From Deuterostichococcus epilithicus (taxonomy: Eukaryota; Chlorophyta; Trebouxiophyceae; Prasiolales; Stichococcaceae): DNA of 64,000 bases. Of the stretch, positions 26,701 through 38,139 are shown piece by piece. Every line of letters begins with the position of its first letter. The stretch's first letter is position 1. Both the position numbers and the translations under genes were made by a program. The notes beneath the pieces were generated by a model. The model did no database searches, had not been told where the DNA came from, and saw only the letters and a list, made by a program, of their open reading frames with translations. The stretch covers positions 744,001 through 808,000 of the forward strand of contig JAVTLE010000001.1 of the NCBI GenBank assembly GCA_033439295.1, read 5' to 3'.

Positions 26701-29700
26701 AGGTCGCAGAGACGTTTGCGCGGATTTCGGGCTACGTCGAGCAGGTGCGCATGCTGAGCTGTGCAAGACTTCGCACCAGCAGCATTCGTGACCGAGGCGC
26801 ACGCCAGCCTCTTCCTGGGGCAGCTCCCGCATGCCTGCCACGCTGCAGCTGTGAGCCACGGCAGCGGCAGCACCGGAGCCCCTGCAGTCCCGGTGCCGGC
26901 AGCGCCTGGTGCGCCCTGCGTTGCCTGCCGGTCCAACGCCCCGCCGAGGCCGGCAACGCGTTCATCAGTGTGTCGCCTCCTCCGCAGACGGACATCCACA
27001 GCCCGCAGACGACGGTGCACGAGGCCCTGCTGTACAGCGCCTTCCTGCGGCTGCCGGGTGCAGTCGCCAGCAACGTGAAGACCGCCTTCGTGGAGGAGAT
27101 CATGGAGGTCGTGGAGCTGACGCCCATCCGCAACGCCATCGTCGGCCTGCCAGGTGCCCCGCTAAACCCTTCGGACTGACTGGCTGCTTCTGGGGCCCCT
27201 CGGCGCGCCGCCGTGTGCAGGCTCCCACGACGGCACTCGAGGGACATGCAGACGGGGCTGCTCTCGTGCCAGCAGCCTTGGCAGCGCATCCCCTGTGTCT
27301 CAATTGCGCGCTGAAACAGACAAGTTTGGGCACTTCTCTTCTGGCTGCCGCCCCCGAATGCTGCTGCTCCCTGGCTGACGAACTGAAGTGCCAAGCCCAC
27401 GTAATGCTGCAGGCCAGTACGGGCTGTCTGTGGAGCAGCGCAAGCGGCTGACCATCGCGGTGGAGCTGGTGGCCAACCCCTCCATCGTCTTCATGGACGA
27501 GCCCACCTCCGGTGTGGCCTTGTCCACTCCTTCCCGCCTCTCCCTCTCTGCAAAGGCAAAGGAACATGTGGGGCACATATGGGTGGCGGCGGACCGACAT
27601 GGGCGACCTGGAACATGAGAAATCTCGGTCCCGCATCGGGCATCAACACGCTTCAAAGCGCAGCTTGGACACCTCGCTGACCCGGAGCGAACTCGCTGCA
27701 GGGCTGGACGCGCGGGCGGCAGCCATCGTCATGCGCACGGTGCGCAACACTGTTGACACCGGCCGCACGGTGGTGTGCACCATCCACCAGCCCTCCATCG
27801 ACATCTTCGAGGTGCGAAACACAGCCCTGTTGCCTGCAGGCTCCTTACACCTGCGTGCCAGTCTGGTGTTTGGTGTGAAGCTCCCACGCGCGAGGTCATG
27901 CATGGTCAGGACGCTGTGTTTCGGTGGCGCACTTGCGTTCTTTCTGTGCTTTCCTGCATCGTCGTGCTCTTCTGGGCGCCCTGCAAATGTTGTACCATCC
28001 GTGCAGGCATTCGACGAGCTGCTGCTGATGAAGCGCGGCGGCCGCATCATCTTCTTTGGCGAGACGGGGTACCGCTCGCAGAACCTCATCGACTACTTCC
28101 AGGTGAATGCAGGCCGCAACACGCCGCAGCTGTCATCCCTGAGAAGCTGCTAATATGGTTCCACCTATTAAAGCGTGTGCAATCGCATGCACAGAGTCCC
28201 CGAAACCTCTGGGAGCGGAACTCTCTGGGAGCGGCAAACAACCCTTGGACTTTGACATGTTCCCGCACATGTTCTTGCAACTATGCACGTGACTCGCCTT
28301 ACGAATCTGTCCCGCAGGCCATTGAGGGCGTGCCGCCGGTCGAAGCGGACTACAACCCGGCGACCTGGATGCTGGAGGTGGCCAACAACTCGGTGGAGAA
28401 CCGCACCGGGCAGGACTTTGCAGCGCTGTATGCCAACAGCGACATGAACACGTGCGCGCCCGCTCCCCTCGGCCCCGGAGCGCCACAGGGAAAGACGCAC
28501 CCGACGTGTTCTCGCCTCCTTCGGCGCACAGAGCTGCTGCTTGCATGCAGGCTCTCGGGCTGTGCACGACATGAGAGCTGTGCGCACATGCAGCCGCAGC
28601 AGCCCGCCGCGGCAGCGTCTGGTCGAGATGCGCAGGCGCCCTGCAGGGCCGAGCGCTGACCATTGCACCCGCTCCGACGGCAACAACGACACGACCTTGA
28701 AAACTCCTGCCCGCAGGCGCGCCAACAAGATGATCGAGGAGCTGGCGGTGCCGGCGCCCGGCACCGAGCCGCTGAACTTCCCCAACAAGTTTGCCGTCAG
28801 CCGCTGGTCCCAGCTGAGCACCATCCTGTGGAAGAACAATCAAGTGTACTGGCGCTACTCGGGTGCGTACACCAGCCTGAGTCTGTGGCTGCGCTTCCTG
28901 CTTCTTGCTTCCGTGCGGCAGCAAGGCCTCGTCATACGATGCAGCGGCAGCGTTGCCAGCTGCATTCTCGCCTGTTGACACCAAACAATCTGACTCTGCG
29001 CCTGCTGCAACGACCTGGACGTCCCAGGAGCTGAACCTGACACAAAGACGCTCTCCTCTGGGTGCAGAGTACAATACGCTGCGCATCATCTTCATCTTCT
29101 TTATGGTGAGCTGCGACGCCCTGCACTGCCTCCGCGGCCGGCCGGCCCCCAGTCAAGGATGTTTACGACTGATCGGAGGACTGCAGTCCGCTGGCTGTGC
29201 CCTGACTGCTGCCTCGCCACCTTGCAGGCGCTGTTCTTCGGCACGGCCTTCTGGCAGATGGGCGAGCGACGGGAAACCCGCACAGACATCCTGACCGTCA
29301 TGGTGAGGCCTCAAAACCCGGCACAGGACTCGAGTCGCTTGCCCTCTGTGGCATCCCACTTAGTGCTCAGTGATTCAGGCGAAGCCTTGTGCGCCCCTGT
29401 CTGCGAGCTGCCTGCCTCGCTCGTCAGCAGCCAGCCTGTTGCAAGTTGTGCGGCCGCACGCGTTGGGGCCTGACACGATGAGCTCGCGCGTGACCTGCAG
29501 GGCGCGATGTTCATCGCCACCATGTTCCTTGGCTGCCTCAACGCATGCCTCGTACAGCCGGTCATCTCGGTCGAGCGGTCGGTCTTCTACCGCGAGCGTG
29601 CAGCGGGTGAGCTGTCGAGCTGACCTGTTGCTGGGCAGGGTTGCAGGCTGAGAGCTTGCACGGCGACTTGAGTCCATCCCCTTGGCCAAGGCATCGTGAC

Positions 29701-31286
29701 AAGCGTGCACAAGCCTCTGGCCTCGTGCGCAGGTGTTGCCAGAGCATCTGCAGGGCGACCGCGGGGATGCTGCACAGTGACTTGTTGCCCAGGGCTGCGT
29801 GTTCCAGCTCTGCATAAGCCAGCAGGCCCTGATGGCAATTCTCGTCCCACAACCGCAGGTTACTACGCATGCCTGCCCTACTCAATCGCGCAAATGCTCA
29901 TCGAGGTCCCCTACCTGCTGGGCATCTCCGTCATGTTCGTCGCAATTGTATACTCGATGATTGGCTTCGAGTGGGACGCCGGCAAGTTCTTCTGGTACGC
30001 CTCAGGTCGCCAAGACCGCATACTCTCTGTGTTGCTTGGTTGGTGCGTTCCTGCACATCGTGCATTTCCAGACACTTGCGTTTAACGTCTCTCCTCGTCA
30101 CAAGGCATCCGCCCCGCATTCGCCTCCCGTTTGGCCTCGTCCAAAGCGGCTGCGCCCAGGGCCGTCCAGTGAGGCCGTGCACGCGCTGCCGGCTCGCGCG
30201 GCGGCGGCCTCCGCCGCTGAGACCGCAACCCCTGCTCTTTGCTGCTCTGCAGGTTCCTGTTCTTCGAATACCTGAGCCTCTCCATTTTCGTGTACTTCGG
30301 CATCTTCTCCATCTGCATTACGCCCAACATGCCGGTTGCCTACATGATCAGCGGCACGGTGCGTCGCCGCCCTCGCTCCCTTTCATGAACCCCCATTCCT
30401 CATCCTGAGTACCCGAAACGACCGTTGATGTCCAGCCCCGTGCATCAGAGTTCAGGAACAAGAATGTCCGAAGTTGCAAGGGGCGCCCTGCTCACCTGAG
30501 ACCAGTTTTCGTGCAGGTGTACTTCATGTTCTCGCTGCACTGCGGGTTCGTGATTCCCGGGCCGGACTTCCCCGGCTGGTGGATCTGGCTGTACTGGCTC
30601 AACCCCATCTCATGGGTGCTCCTTGGCTTCGTCACGTCGCAGCTGGGCAATGTGACGTCGACCTTCGTAACGGTGTGCTCCCTGCAACCTCTGTTCTAGC
30701 CGGCGCAACACCACTGTCTACTGTGCCTTGAATACTCGCATTGGAAACACCCTTGAACTGCCATGTCCTCAGGCCTGATTTTTACCTTCGAACCATCAAC
30801 AGCGGCAGGCCTGCACGTTTACGCTGCAGGTCAGCACAACTTGACATCTTGTGAATGCGCACCGCAGGAGACGGGTGGCGTCACCACCGTCAAAGATTAC
30901 CTGAGCGACCACTTCGGCTACCGCACCCAACTGCTGGGCCCGGCGGTCGCCGTCTTGATTGGGTACATCCTCGCATTCGGGTGCGCGTCCTAACCCCTAG
31001 GCGGAGCCCTGCTGAAAAGTTTGCGCCGTGCAGATCGACCCTGCATCTCCAGAGCTTTCAATGCAAACGGATATCTTTCTGTTCGGGCCTGCTCGTGTGA
31101 ATACCGGTAGCTCCTCCCTGCATGATGTGTTGTAGAAGCATAGTGGCATGTGGGTGCAGTGGCTTCCGAACAGGGTCTTTGCGGTGGCGCCTACATGAGG
31201 TGCAACCCCTCCTGAGTTGACATCCGTGTGCTCATAGGCTGGCGTCGGCGCTGGCGCTCAAAAGGATCAACTTCCAGAAGCGCTGA
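17730..31286 (+). CDS. Full-size PDR-type ABC transporter (ABCG subfamily), 40 exons, 1524 aa
   Basis: Exons 17730-17956, 18152-18272, 18479-18562, 18730-18834, 19012-19103, 19325-19457 and so on to 30868-30980 and 31238-31286 sum to 4575 nt, in phase at all 39 junctions. Order is NBD1-TMD1-NBD2-TMD2, the reverse (PDR) layout. NBD1: Walker A GPPSSGKS (152-159), signature VSGGQ (292-296), Walker B ending FADE (D316, E317). TMD1 is followed by a Ser/Ala-rich linker (about 748-919) with three SLAG repeats. NBD2: Walker A GETGAGKT (968-975), signature LSVEQRKR (1075-1082), Walker B FMDEPTSG and H-loop [11 protein letters not shown]2 carries [10 protein letters not shown]-type and NPISW motifs, and the end [11 protein letters not shown] is typical of the family. 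By family it is an ATP-driven exporter of hydrophobic compounds in the plasma or another membrane; the substrate cannot be read. A 13-nt microexon and one GC-AG intron are listed separately. Confidence 0.95.
18563..18729 (+). other. GC-AG intron in the PDR transporter
   Basis: The donor is AAACCG|gcaagc and the acceptor ttgccgcag|GGGCGC. It joins GVIKP to [10 protein letters not shown], the invariant lead into Walker A, in phase 0. Confidence 0.85.
24728..24880 (+). repeat. SLAG-type repeats in the linker between transporter halves
   Basis: Three related segments encode [16 protein letters not shown] and TSAHSLAG, with nearly identical DNA (tcggtcgctcgctggcgggc type) in the first two. They lie in exon 20 in the cytosolic linker and are rich in Ser and Arg, so they are possible phosphorylation targets. 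Confidence 0.7.
25569..25581 (+). other. 13-nt microexon of the PDR transporter
   Basis: ggtgcag|ACCTTCAACCACG|gtacg encodes TFNH plus one base. Joined to the exon at 25857 it gives [15 protein letters not shown], matching the conserved PDR motif before NBD2 (F-x-x-V-x-Y-x-V-D-x-P). Skipping it breaks the frame. Confidence 0.8.
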
Positions 31287-31775
31287 TGAGGGTGTGCACG
31301 GGTTTATCATGGAAATGTATGCCTATGGGACCATTTAGCTTCTGGACATATGAGTCGGCAACGTCTCGAAAGGCTCCAACGCGGTCAGCAGCAGTTTCCG
31401 ATGTTTGTCATTGCGGCGGGCGCTTAACCTTGTGGCGCCTCGAATGCCAGTGCACTTGATCAGCCAGATAGTAGAGGAGTTGTGGAACTTTTTCAGCAAT
31501 TTTACATCGATCAATTCCTTAGAGAAATGATTTTATGCGCTGTTGCCTTGCTGCGAAGCAATCTGAATGAGTACGAGTTCGCAAGAGCTCCTTTCTTGTT
31601 GAAACCTTGAACCTGAGTCAACGATCCTTGCTTCGACCATTGCCACGCTTTCATCAAAATATCTTATTTCCTCATAATATCTCACGCACCACCTTCCTGT
31701 CGGCTCTTTTCAGCGCAAGTCCTAGCGGTGATCAGGCTTCTCTTCTATCTGCCTACCCGCCCGCCGCTGCCCCAT
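31287..31775. other. Convergent intergenic region
   Basis: The 489 bp between the transporter stop and the ALKBH6-like stop are AT-richer than the surroundings (31480-31720). A minus-strand TGTAA lies near 31502-31506. No gene was seen. Confidence 0.5.
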
Positions 31776-32746
31776 CTATTGTAGCCGCAGTGCCTTGATC
31801 ACTCGCTCCACCCGCCGCAACGTCATTGACACGCGGCCATCGTGTCGCGCCAGGCTGCCTCCCGGCTGCAAACCTGCTTCCGCCGCGTTTCCCACATAAC
31901 CGTCCACTGGATCCTCATGTACCTGCAGACGTCCCTGCAGACTCGTCGAATATTGCTCCTGAGACTCAATGTTGTTGCGATCTCCTCTTCTATTTCAACG
32001 CGAGGAAAGGGAGCATAGCTCTTATTTTTTTTGCAATTTATAGCGATGCGCCCTTTCCCCTCCAGGTCAATCGATCTGCTCAGCCAATACTGCACCCCCT
32101 GCTGTATCACCGTCGCCAAACAGCATGTCAGCCACAGGGCTCTCACCGTGTCAATGCCGTGCAGGCAGTGGGTGTAGGCCTCGTCCCTGAAGACCAGCAG
32201 GCTGCGTGGCATCAGCGCTACCGACAGCGCCGGCTGTGTGGCACCGTCTGCGCGAGGCGCAGCACAAAAGGCTGTCGCATCCCAGCTCAATCTAGATGGA
32301 TGCTGAGGTCCCCTGACATCGCCGTGCATGGCTGAGGCTGGGGCTGGCACCATGAGTAACATCAGCAGCCTGAGGAGGCTCGCCGCGCGCTGCAAAGATG
32401 GCTGTCTCACACTCACCTTCAGTCTTCCAAAGGAAGCGTATGACGGCGGGGCCGCCCAGGGACAGGATGCAGACGCCGGGAAAGTAGGCGGGGCCATCCT
32501 CGTGGGCCTACGTCACATGCACCTGCCGTGCTCCCGTCGATGCATCGTGGGCGAGCGGCGCTGACGCGCAGCATGCTGTTGCAGCATTCCTCGACGCAAC
32601 TGAAACTGGGATTGTGCAGGGGTGTTATCCCTGTGTCTTGAGCCATGCTCGACTGAAGCGGGTCCCAGAGTACAATCGTTCATCACGCACCATGATGCCT
32701 TCTCCGGACTGATACTCGTTCACGAGCACATGGTTCGGCAGCCGGG

Positions 32747-32785
<39 letters not shown>

Positions 32786-33263
32786 CGGCGCCGTCGGCGT
32801 CAACACCAAACACGCCCGTGTCGTCCGCCAGGCGGGCGCCGAGCGACTGCAGGCATGCCGGCAGCTTCGTGGCAAGCAGCCCCCTCGGCGTCACTGAGCC
32901 GCCATAGTTTTGCAGCCGGCGCCCAGAGACCTGCGTGTAGGGCAGCGCCGTGTTGCTGGCGGAGCACACCCTGTCCCGCTGATATTTCCCAGGGTGCGAC
33001 AGATGCCGTTCATCCTGCAAGATTCTGTGATACTGATACCTCATCTATGTGAATCGTTGTGTGTGATCAATGTACATTTGCTGCGCCATGCGTTCGTGCC
33101 ACATCCACGTGCGCACCTGCGTCCAGCGGGCCTGGCCGCTGCGGATCTCCTTCAGCAAGAAACTCTCCTCGCCTTCCGACACGTACTCCTGCACGCAGTA
33201 GACGGTGGGCAGGTCGCCGACCCGGAAGCGGTCAAGGGTATCGGACGTCACGATGGTTGTCAT
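31776..33263 (-). CDS. ALKBH6: ALKBH6-like 2-oxoglutarate/Fe(II)-dependent dioxygenase (222 aa)
   Basis: Five exons in phase: 33263-33117, 32930-32691, 32507-32417, 32247-32147, 31865-31776 (669 nt, stop TAG). Family landmarks in order: WTQVSGRRLQNYGG, PNHVLVNEYQSGEGIM, the iron-binding HxD (H131, D133) in AHEDGPAYFP, PRSLLVFRDEAYTHCLHGI with the distal His (H189), and GRVSMTLRRV with the probable 2OG-binding Arg (R204). Length is close to the roughly 240 aa of ALKBH6. AlkB enzymes oxidatively demethylate nucleic acids or proteins; ALKBH6's substrate is not settled. Odd point: twelve consecutive Ser (99-110) are inserted before PNHVLVN, coded by a triplet repeat. It is divergent from Rubisco activase with 314 bp between starts. 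Confidence 0.9.
32748..32784 (-). repeat. (GCT)n microsatellite encoding 12 serines
   Basis: A gctgctgct run of about 12 triplets lies inside exon 2 of the ALKBH6-like gene, read as AGC codons on the minus strand. It is likely to vary in length. Confidence 0.95.
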
Positions 33264-33577
33264 TCACTCGTACAATCTCAAAATCGCGAGCGTCACAAGT
33301 GCTCCGGGACCAGCGCCGCGCTCACGTCGATGGATGCGACACGGATTAGCTCCTTCGTTGGGTGCAGCAAAGGCGGATTCCAGAATTTTCTTCGAGCCGG
33401 TGAAATGCAGTAACAAATGATGATGAGGCAACCTCGTCGCCCCCTCTCTTACCCGTTCCAGACCACAAGCTTTCGGGACCCTGCTTCGAGAGCCCTGCAC
33501 TTTCTGCAGCGCGCCGTACATCCGCCGCATTCAGTCACTAGCCATCCGTCACTACCTCAACCAGCACAGCAACCGCG
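33264..33577. promoter_or_regulatory. Shared 5' region of ALKBH6-like and Rubisco activase genes
   Basis: Only 314 bp separate the two divergent start codons, so both promoters must lie here or in the transcribed ends. No TATA box was seen. A light-regulated element would be expected for Rubisco activase, but I cannot point to one. Confidence 0.5.
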
Positions 33578-36500
33578 ATGAGCACCATGCAGTGCAAGGT
33601 GCGGGCGGAGCTGCTGCTGTCGTCAGCGGCGGTTCTGTGTGTGTGCGCGGTGTGTGTGAGGCGCCCATCGCGAGGTTGCCGGGACGCGTCGATCATGTGC
33701 AAGCTCGCAACTGACAACTGTCTCGTGCATGCAGGCTCCCGTCTGCCGCCCCGGGTGCGCCTGCACGGCGAACTCCACTAGCGATAACGATCTCGCCATT
33801 CGGTTGCCTGCCGGTCCTGCGTCTCCGCCTGCCTGCCCTGCCTGAAAGTTCTGACATTCCGATCCTGACATTTGCGCATGTTCACACAGGGTCGTCAGCC
33901 GCCAGGCCCTGAAGCCCAACTTTGCCGGCCAGCAGCTGAGGACCCAGGTGGGACTCCTTCACCGGGCCTCCTTAGCTTGTGTGCGTCTAGAGATTTCGCA
34001 GCCCTTGCCATTCATCCATGTTCGCGTTGTTTGCCACCCATTATCCGCCAGGTCTGGCACATGGCGGCGGGCGCTGCTGGACAAGGCGGCCGCAAGGGTT
34101 GGCAGCGGTGAGACCAGTCACCACCGCTGCCTGCAGGTCTGCAATGGCTCCAAGGTTCAGATGATGGCCTCCAAGAGCCAGCGGCCGCAGAAGGGCCGCT
34201 GGGCCGCCATGGACGCCGGCAACGACCAGTCCGATGACCAGGTTTGCGACTTGCGCACTTGAGTTGACGAGCGTCGGATGTGCCTGGCCGTCTGCTCGCC
34301 TCGAAGCATATGAGCGCTGCGAGCCTGTGCGCCACGGACACGAGCCTCAACCCTGCGAGTGCTACTTGCCAAGGCATGCCAGCAACACCCGCGGCGTATG
34401 TTTGCTCGCCCAGCCTCCCGCACACACCTCGAGACCTGCGCAGCAGTGTCTGCCTCAAACCACCACCTAACGTCCCGTTCCTTGCTACCCCCGCGCAGCA
34501 AGACATCGCCCGCGGCCGCGGCATGATCGACTCCCTGTTCCAGGGCGGCCAGGGCCAGGGCGGCACCCAGAACGCCATCCTGTCGTCTGAGGAGTACCTC
34601 AGCCAGGCGCAGCGCGTGCTCAACAACATCGAGGTGCGCCGCAGGTTCTCATTCTTGAGCCGGCACTGGATGCGAGAATATTCGGCAGTCTTGCCCGCGT
34701 GCATGCTGCTCGCGCTGGCACGCCGGCCTCAGCAGACAGCGACGCATTACCGCCGCCGCCCGCGCGAAGCCGCCCCGCGCCCGGCCTGCAGCGGCGACGC
34801 CGCCGGCGCGGCGCTCCCAGGGCGCGGAGTTGCTTGCGGCTTGCGGCTGCGCGGCTGCATCACGAGCGCGCTCATGCGAGGCCACTGCAACCCCTCCTCT
34901 GCCGTGCCATTGATATATCGTGGCCACCCTTTTGCCTTGTCAAACACCGCGCAGGAGGGCTACTACATCAGCCCGTCGTTCCTGGACAAGCTCTCCATCC
35001 ACGTCGCCAAGAACTTCATGGACCTGCCCAAGATCAAGGTCCCGCTCATCCTGGGCATCTGGGGTGGCAAGGGCCAGGGCAAGACCTTCCAGGTGTGCAC
35101 TGCTCACTCATTTCCAGCCTTCGAACCTCCTGCTGTCGGTCCCCTCGCATCATGTAGCTGCCGAGATTGCCCGCCAGTGGAGTCCATCAAATTAGACCAA
35201 ACATCTGCCCTGGTGTCAGACGCAGCCGAACTCTCCTATCCCCCAAATCGCCCAACCTCCGCCTGACCACTGCTGTTCCCCACGCCCTGCAGTGCACGCT
35301 GGCGTACAAGAAGCTGGGCATCAACCCCATCGTCATGTCGGCCGGTGAGCTGGAGTCCGGCAACGCCGGCGAGCCCGCCAAGCTGGTGCGCCAGCGGTAC
35401 CGCGAGGCGTCCGACGTCATCAAGAAGGGCAAGCTCTGCTCCCTGTTCATCAACGACTTGGACGCAGGTGGGGCTCTCTCTTACCAAACCCCTCCCCAAT
35501 CCTTCTCCCACAGCCACCTCTCCCTTCCCAAACCCCTCCGTGGATCCTTCTTCTACAGCCTACCTGTGCAGCTTGCGCCGAGGATGCTGTGGCAAGACAC
35601 ATGAAAATGCATTGGCTGTTCTGAGCGCCTCTGGGCGCTGACTGGTCGCGTGCTGCGGCACCACAGGTGCTGGCCGCATGGGCGACGGCACGCAGTACAC
35701 GGTGAACAACCAGATGGTGAACGCCACGCTCATGAACATTGCCGACGCGCCCACCAACGTGCAGCTGCCCGGCGTGTACAAGACCGAGCAGGTGCGCTGC
35801 TGTCCCTTCGTGGCCGTGCCACCCCTGCCGGCATCTGCTGCGTGACCGCACAGCAGCTTGGCACAGCTGGAAGTTCGCGATGATGATCTAATCAGGCCAT
35901 CTGTCCGAGCTCGTGCTCACAAGTCGACAGTGTCTCGGATGTGAGCTGCACTGGGCCTGCGGAAGCGCGCTCGGAGCAGTGCGTCGCTGCCGTCCTTGTT
36001 GCCAGACGCTGCAGCAATTCCAATGTGTGCCACCCCGCTCATGCGCAGATCCCCCGCGTGCCAATCGTGTGCACGGGCAACGATTTCTCCACCCTGTACG
36101 CGCCGCTCATCCGTGATGGCCGCATGGAGAAGTTTTACTGGAACCCGACGCGCGAGGACCGCGTCGGTGCGTGGTTTCTCAAATTTGCAAACCTACCATC
36201 TTACAGGCATGGTGGCACCTTGCCTTCGTATCATGCCACACCTTCCGCACAGTGCTGGCAGCAGGAGGCCGCAGTAGTGCTGGTGCTGACTGTCATGCCG
36301 CCCTACGACCCCGCAGGCGTGTGCATGGGCATCTTCCAGCACGACGGCGTCAACCGCGGCGAGGTGGAGACGATCGTGGACAGCTTCCCCAGCCAGTCCA
36401 TCGATTTCTTCGGCGCGATGAGGGCACGGGTCTACGACGACAAGGTGCGGCTGCGCCATGACTCCAATCGGCATCGTCATCGCATCCTGGCATGGCTTCT

Positions 36501-37249
36501 CCCGGCGGGGAGGGCGGGGGCACGATCCTGGGAATTTTAAACCCCAAACCTGTACTCACTTTTCCAAAGGTTGCCAGAACAACTCCCATGCAGTGGATGT
36601 GGCCAGCGTAGTGACCTGGCACGGCATGCAGGCTGTGCTGTGATTGTGGCCTAGATGTGGGAGTCATCAGTGCCAGCGTCTGGCTCTGTCATGTCAGGCG
36701 CAGTGCACGCCCCCGCGCTGTGCAACCCAACATCATGCAACATTTCTGACTAGACTGCAATCTTGACCACAGGTGCGTGAGTGGGTGGAGGCCACCGGGC
36801 TGGAGAACCTGGGCAAGCGCCTGGTGAACAGCCGCGAGGGCAAGATCGAGTTCGAGAAGCCCAAGATGAGCGTCGACATCCTGCTCAAGTGCGGCTCCTG
36901 GGCGCCTGCTTTCGTGGCTGAGACTCGGCAGAAGCGGCGAGGCCGACCCTGTTCAACACTGCCTGAACCTTGCGGCCCCTTCGGCTGCTGCAGCCTGTAG
37001 CGTGCGCTGCAGGGAATCGCACCTCAACGCCTCGTTTGGGCTCGTCACCTGAATCCCCATGCACTGACTGACCTTCACCTGCCCAACTGCCGCAGGTACG
37101 GCAACCTGCTGGTCGACGAGCAGGAGAACGTCAAGCGGGTGCAGCTGGCGACAGAGTACCTGGACGGCTCCGCCTCCCTGGCCGGCGGCCGCAAGTCTCC
37201 GGATGTGAAGGAGGCCATGGAGGCGCTCAACAAGGTGAAGGTTCAATGA
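33578..37249 (+). CDS. RCA: Rubisco activase, chloroplast precursor (430 aa)
   Basis: Twelve exons in phase: 33578-33598, 33735-33754, 33890-33947, 34137-34241, 34499-34633, 34955-35092, 35293-35467, 35667-35791, 36049-36166, 36317-36444, 36773-36888, 37096-37249 (1293 nt, TGA). The first 55 or so residues are basic and Ser/Ala-rich, as in a transit peptide. The mature part carries [25 protein letters not shown], Walker A GGKGQGKT (150-157), Walker B FINDLD (D214), [37 protein letters not shown] and [16 protein letters not shown], all diagnostic. It is the AAA+ ATPase that removes inhibitory sugar phosphates from Rubisco in the stroma. The C-terminus ends shortly after the core and lacks the redox Cys extension of plant alpha forms. 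Its last codons (VKVQ) arise from a 41-bp tandem duplication. Confidence 0.97.
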
Positions 37250-37277
37250 AGGAGGCCATGGAGGCGCTCAAGAAGTA
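37207..37277 (+). repeat. 41-bp tandem duplication at the end of Rubisco activase
   Basis: gaaggaggccatggaggcgctcaa(c/g)aag occurs at 37207 and again at 37248. The first copy is coding (KEAMEALNK). The second overlaps the present stop and would read KEAMEALKK followed by a stop. Because 41 is not a multiple of three, the duplication shifts frame and creates the ending VKVQ. Confidence 0.9.
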
Positions 37278-38139
37278 GACATGCCCCTGTGGCTTGTGTT
37301 TCATGTCGAGAGCGTGCCGCGCATCACGGCGGTGCGCTGACGAGGAGTGTTATTGTGGCGCAGCCCGCGGGTGTGCAGGGCGGCAACAACACACAGGGCG
37401 GCAACAACACACAGGGCGCCGACAACACAAAGAGCGCCGACAGCATAGAGAGCACCAAGGGTTTCTGGTGAATGGCGACTGGCATTCGAGGGGTGGAGGC
37501 TGGCGCGGCCGCCTGTGTTGGGAGACGCGCCAACGGCGCAGCGGAGCCGGACGTGCAACATTTTGTGACCTGCATTTGACGAGAATATCAACCGTTTTTG
37601 CAAACGCGTCACTTTTGATATTCGTTGGGTTTTGCCACGTCTTGTTTACTGCTGATTGCGCGCAGTCGCGCGTGTGTCCGCACCGCTGAACGTTGGAATT
37701 GCCACGATTTTGAGTTTTAGGTACCTAGCGATGTCTCCACACAGATCTCTGGGCCTGAGTCTGACACTGCATGCAGCAGCAGCCGCGAGCATTGTGCAGT
37801 TGCTGGTGTTGTACACTGGTGCACTGCAGCAGAGCGAGGAGCTAAATCCCGCACACACCTCGATAGTCCCCTAATCAGGAGCACATGTTCTTCGCACATG
37901 GTGAGCCTGAGCCGCAGTACGCAGATTTCTTCTTGTGCTCCTGTGTGCAAAGCCAAACCCGATCTGCCGTGCGGCCGCTGCAAGCTTCGTTGCGCGAAAG
38001 ATTCGCCGCACCTGCAGTACCAGTGCGTTTGCTGGCGGCCTTCGGCGCGCTTTGGGCCGAGCTGCGGGTTCCGTCAGTCGCAGCAGATCTTTCCATGCTA
38101 AAAGCCGCTATGGCGTGAGGCGGGACACCCGGAGACGCC
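37250..38139. other. Intergenic between Rubisco activase and ankyrin-kinase
   Basis: The 890 bp contain the second copy of the 41-bp duplication, the 18-bp minisatellite, and otherwise no recognisable gene. The right half is the 5' flank of the kinase gene. Confidence 0.5.
37379..37450 (+). repeat. 18-bp minisatellite in the 3' flank of Rubisco activase
   Basis: The unit ggcggcaacaacacacag is present twice perfectly, then decays into ggcgccgacaacacaaag and agcgccgacagcatagag. It probably lies in the 3' UTR. Confidence 0.85.

Noticed and set aside
32000-32110. Open stretch QYWLSRSIDLEGKGRIAIN inside the ALKBH6-like gene
   Set aside because: No donor follows it, and direct splicing from 32147 to 31865 restores the conserved GRVSMTLRRV end.
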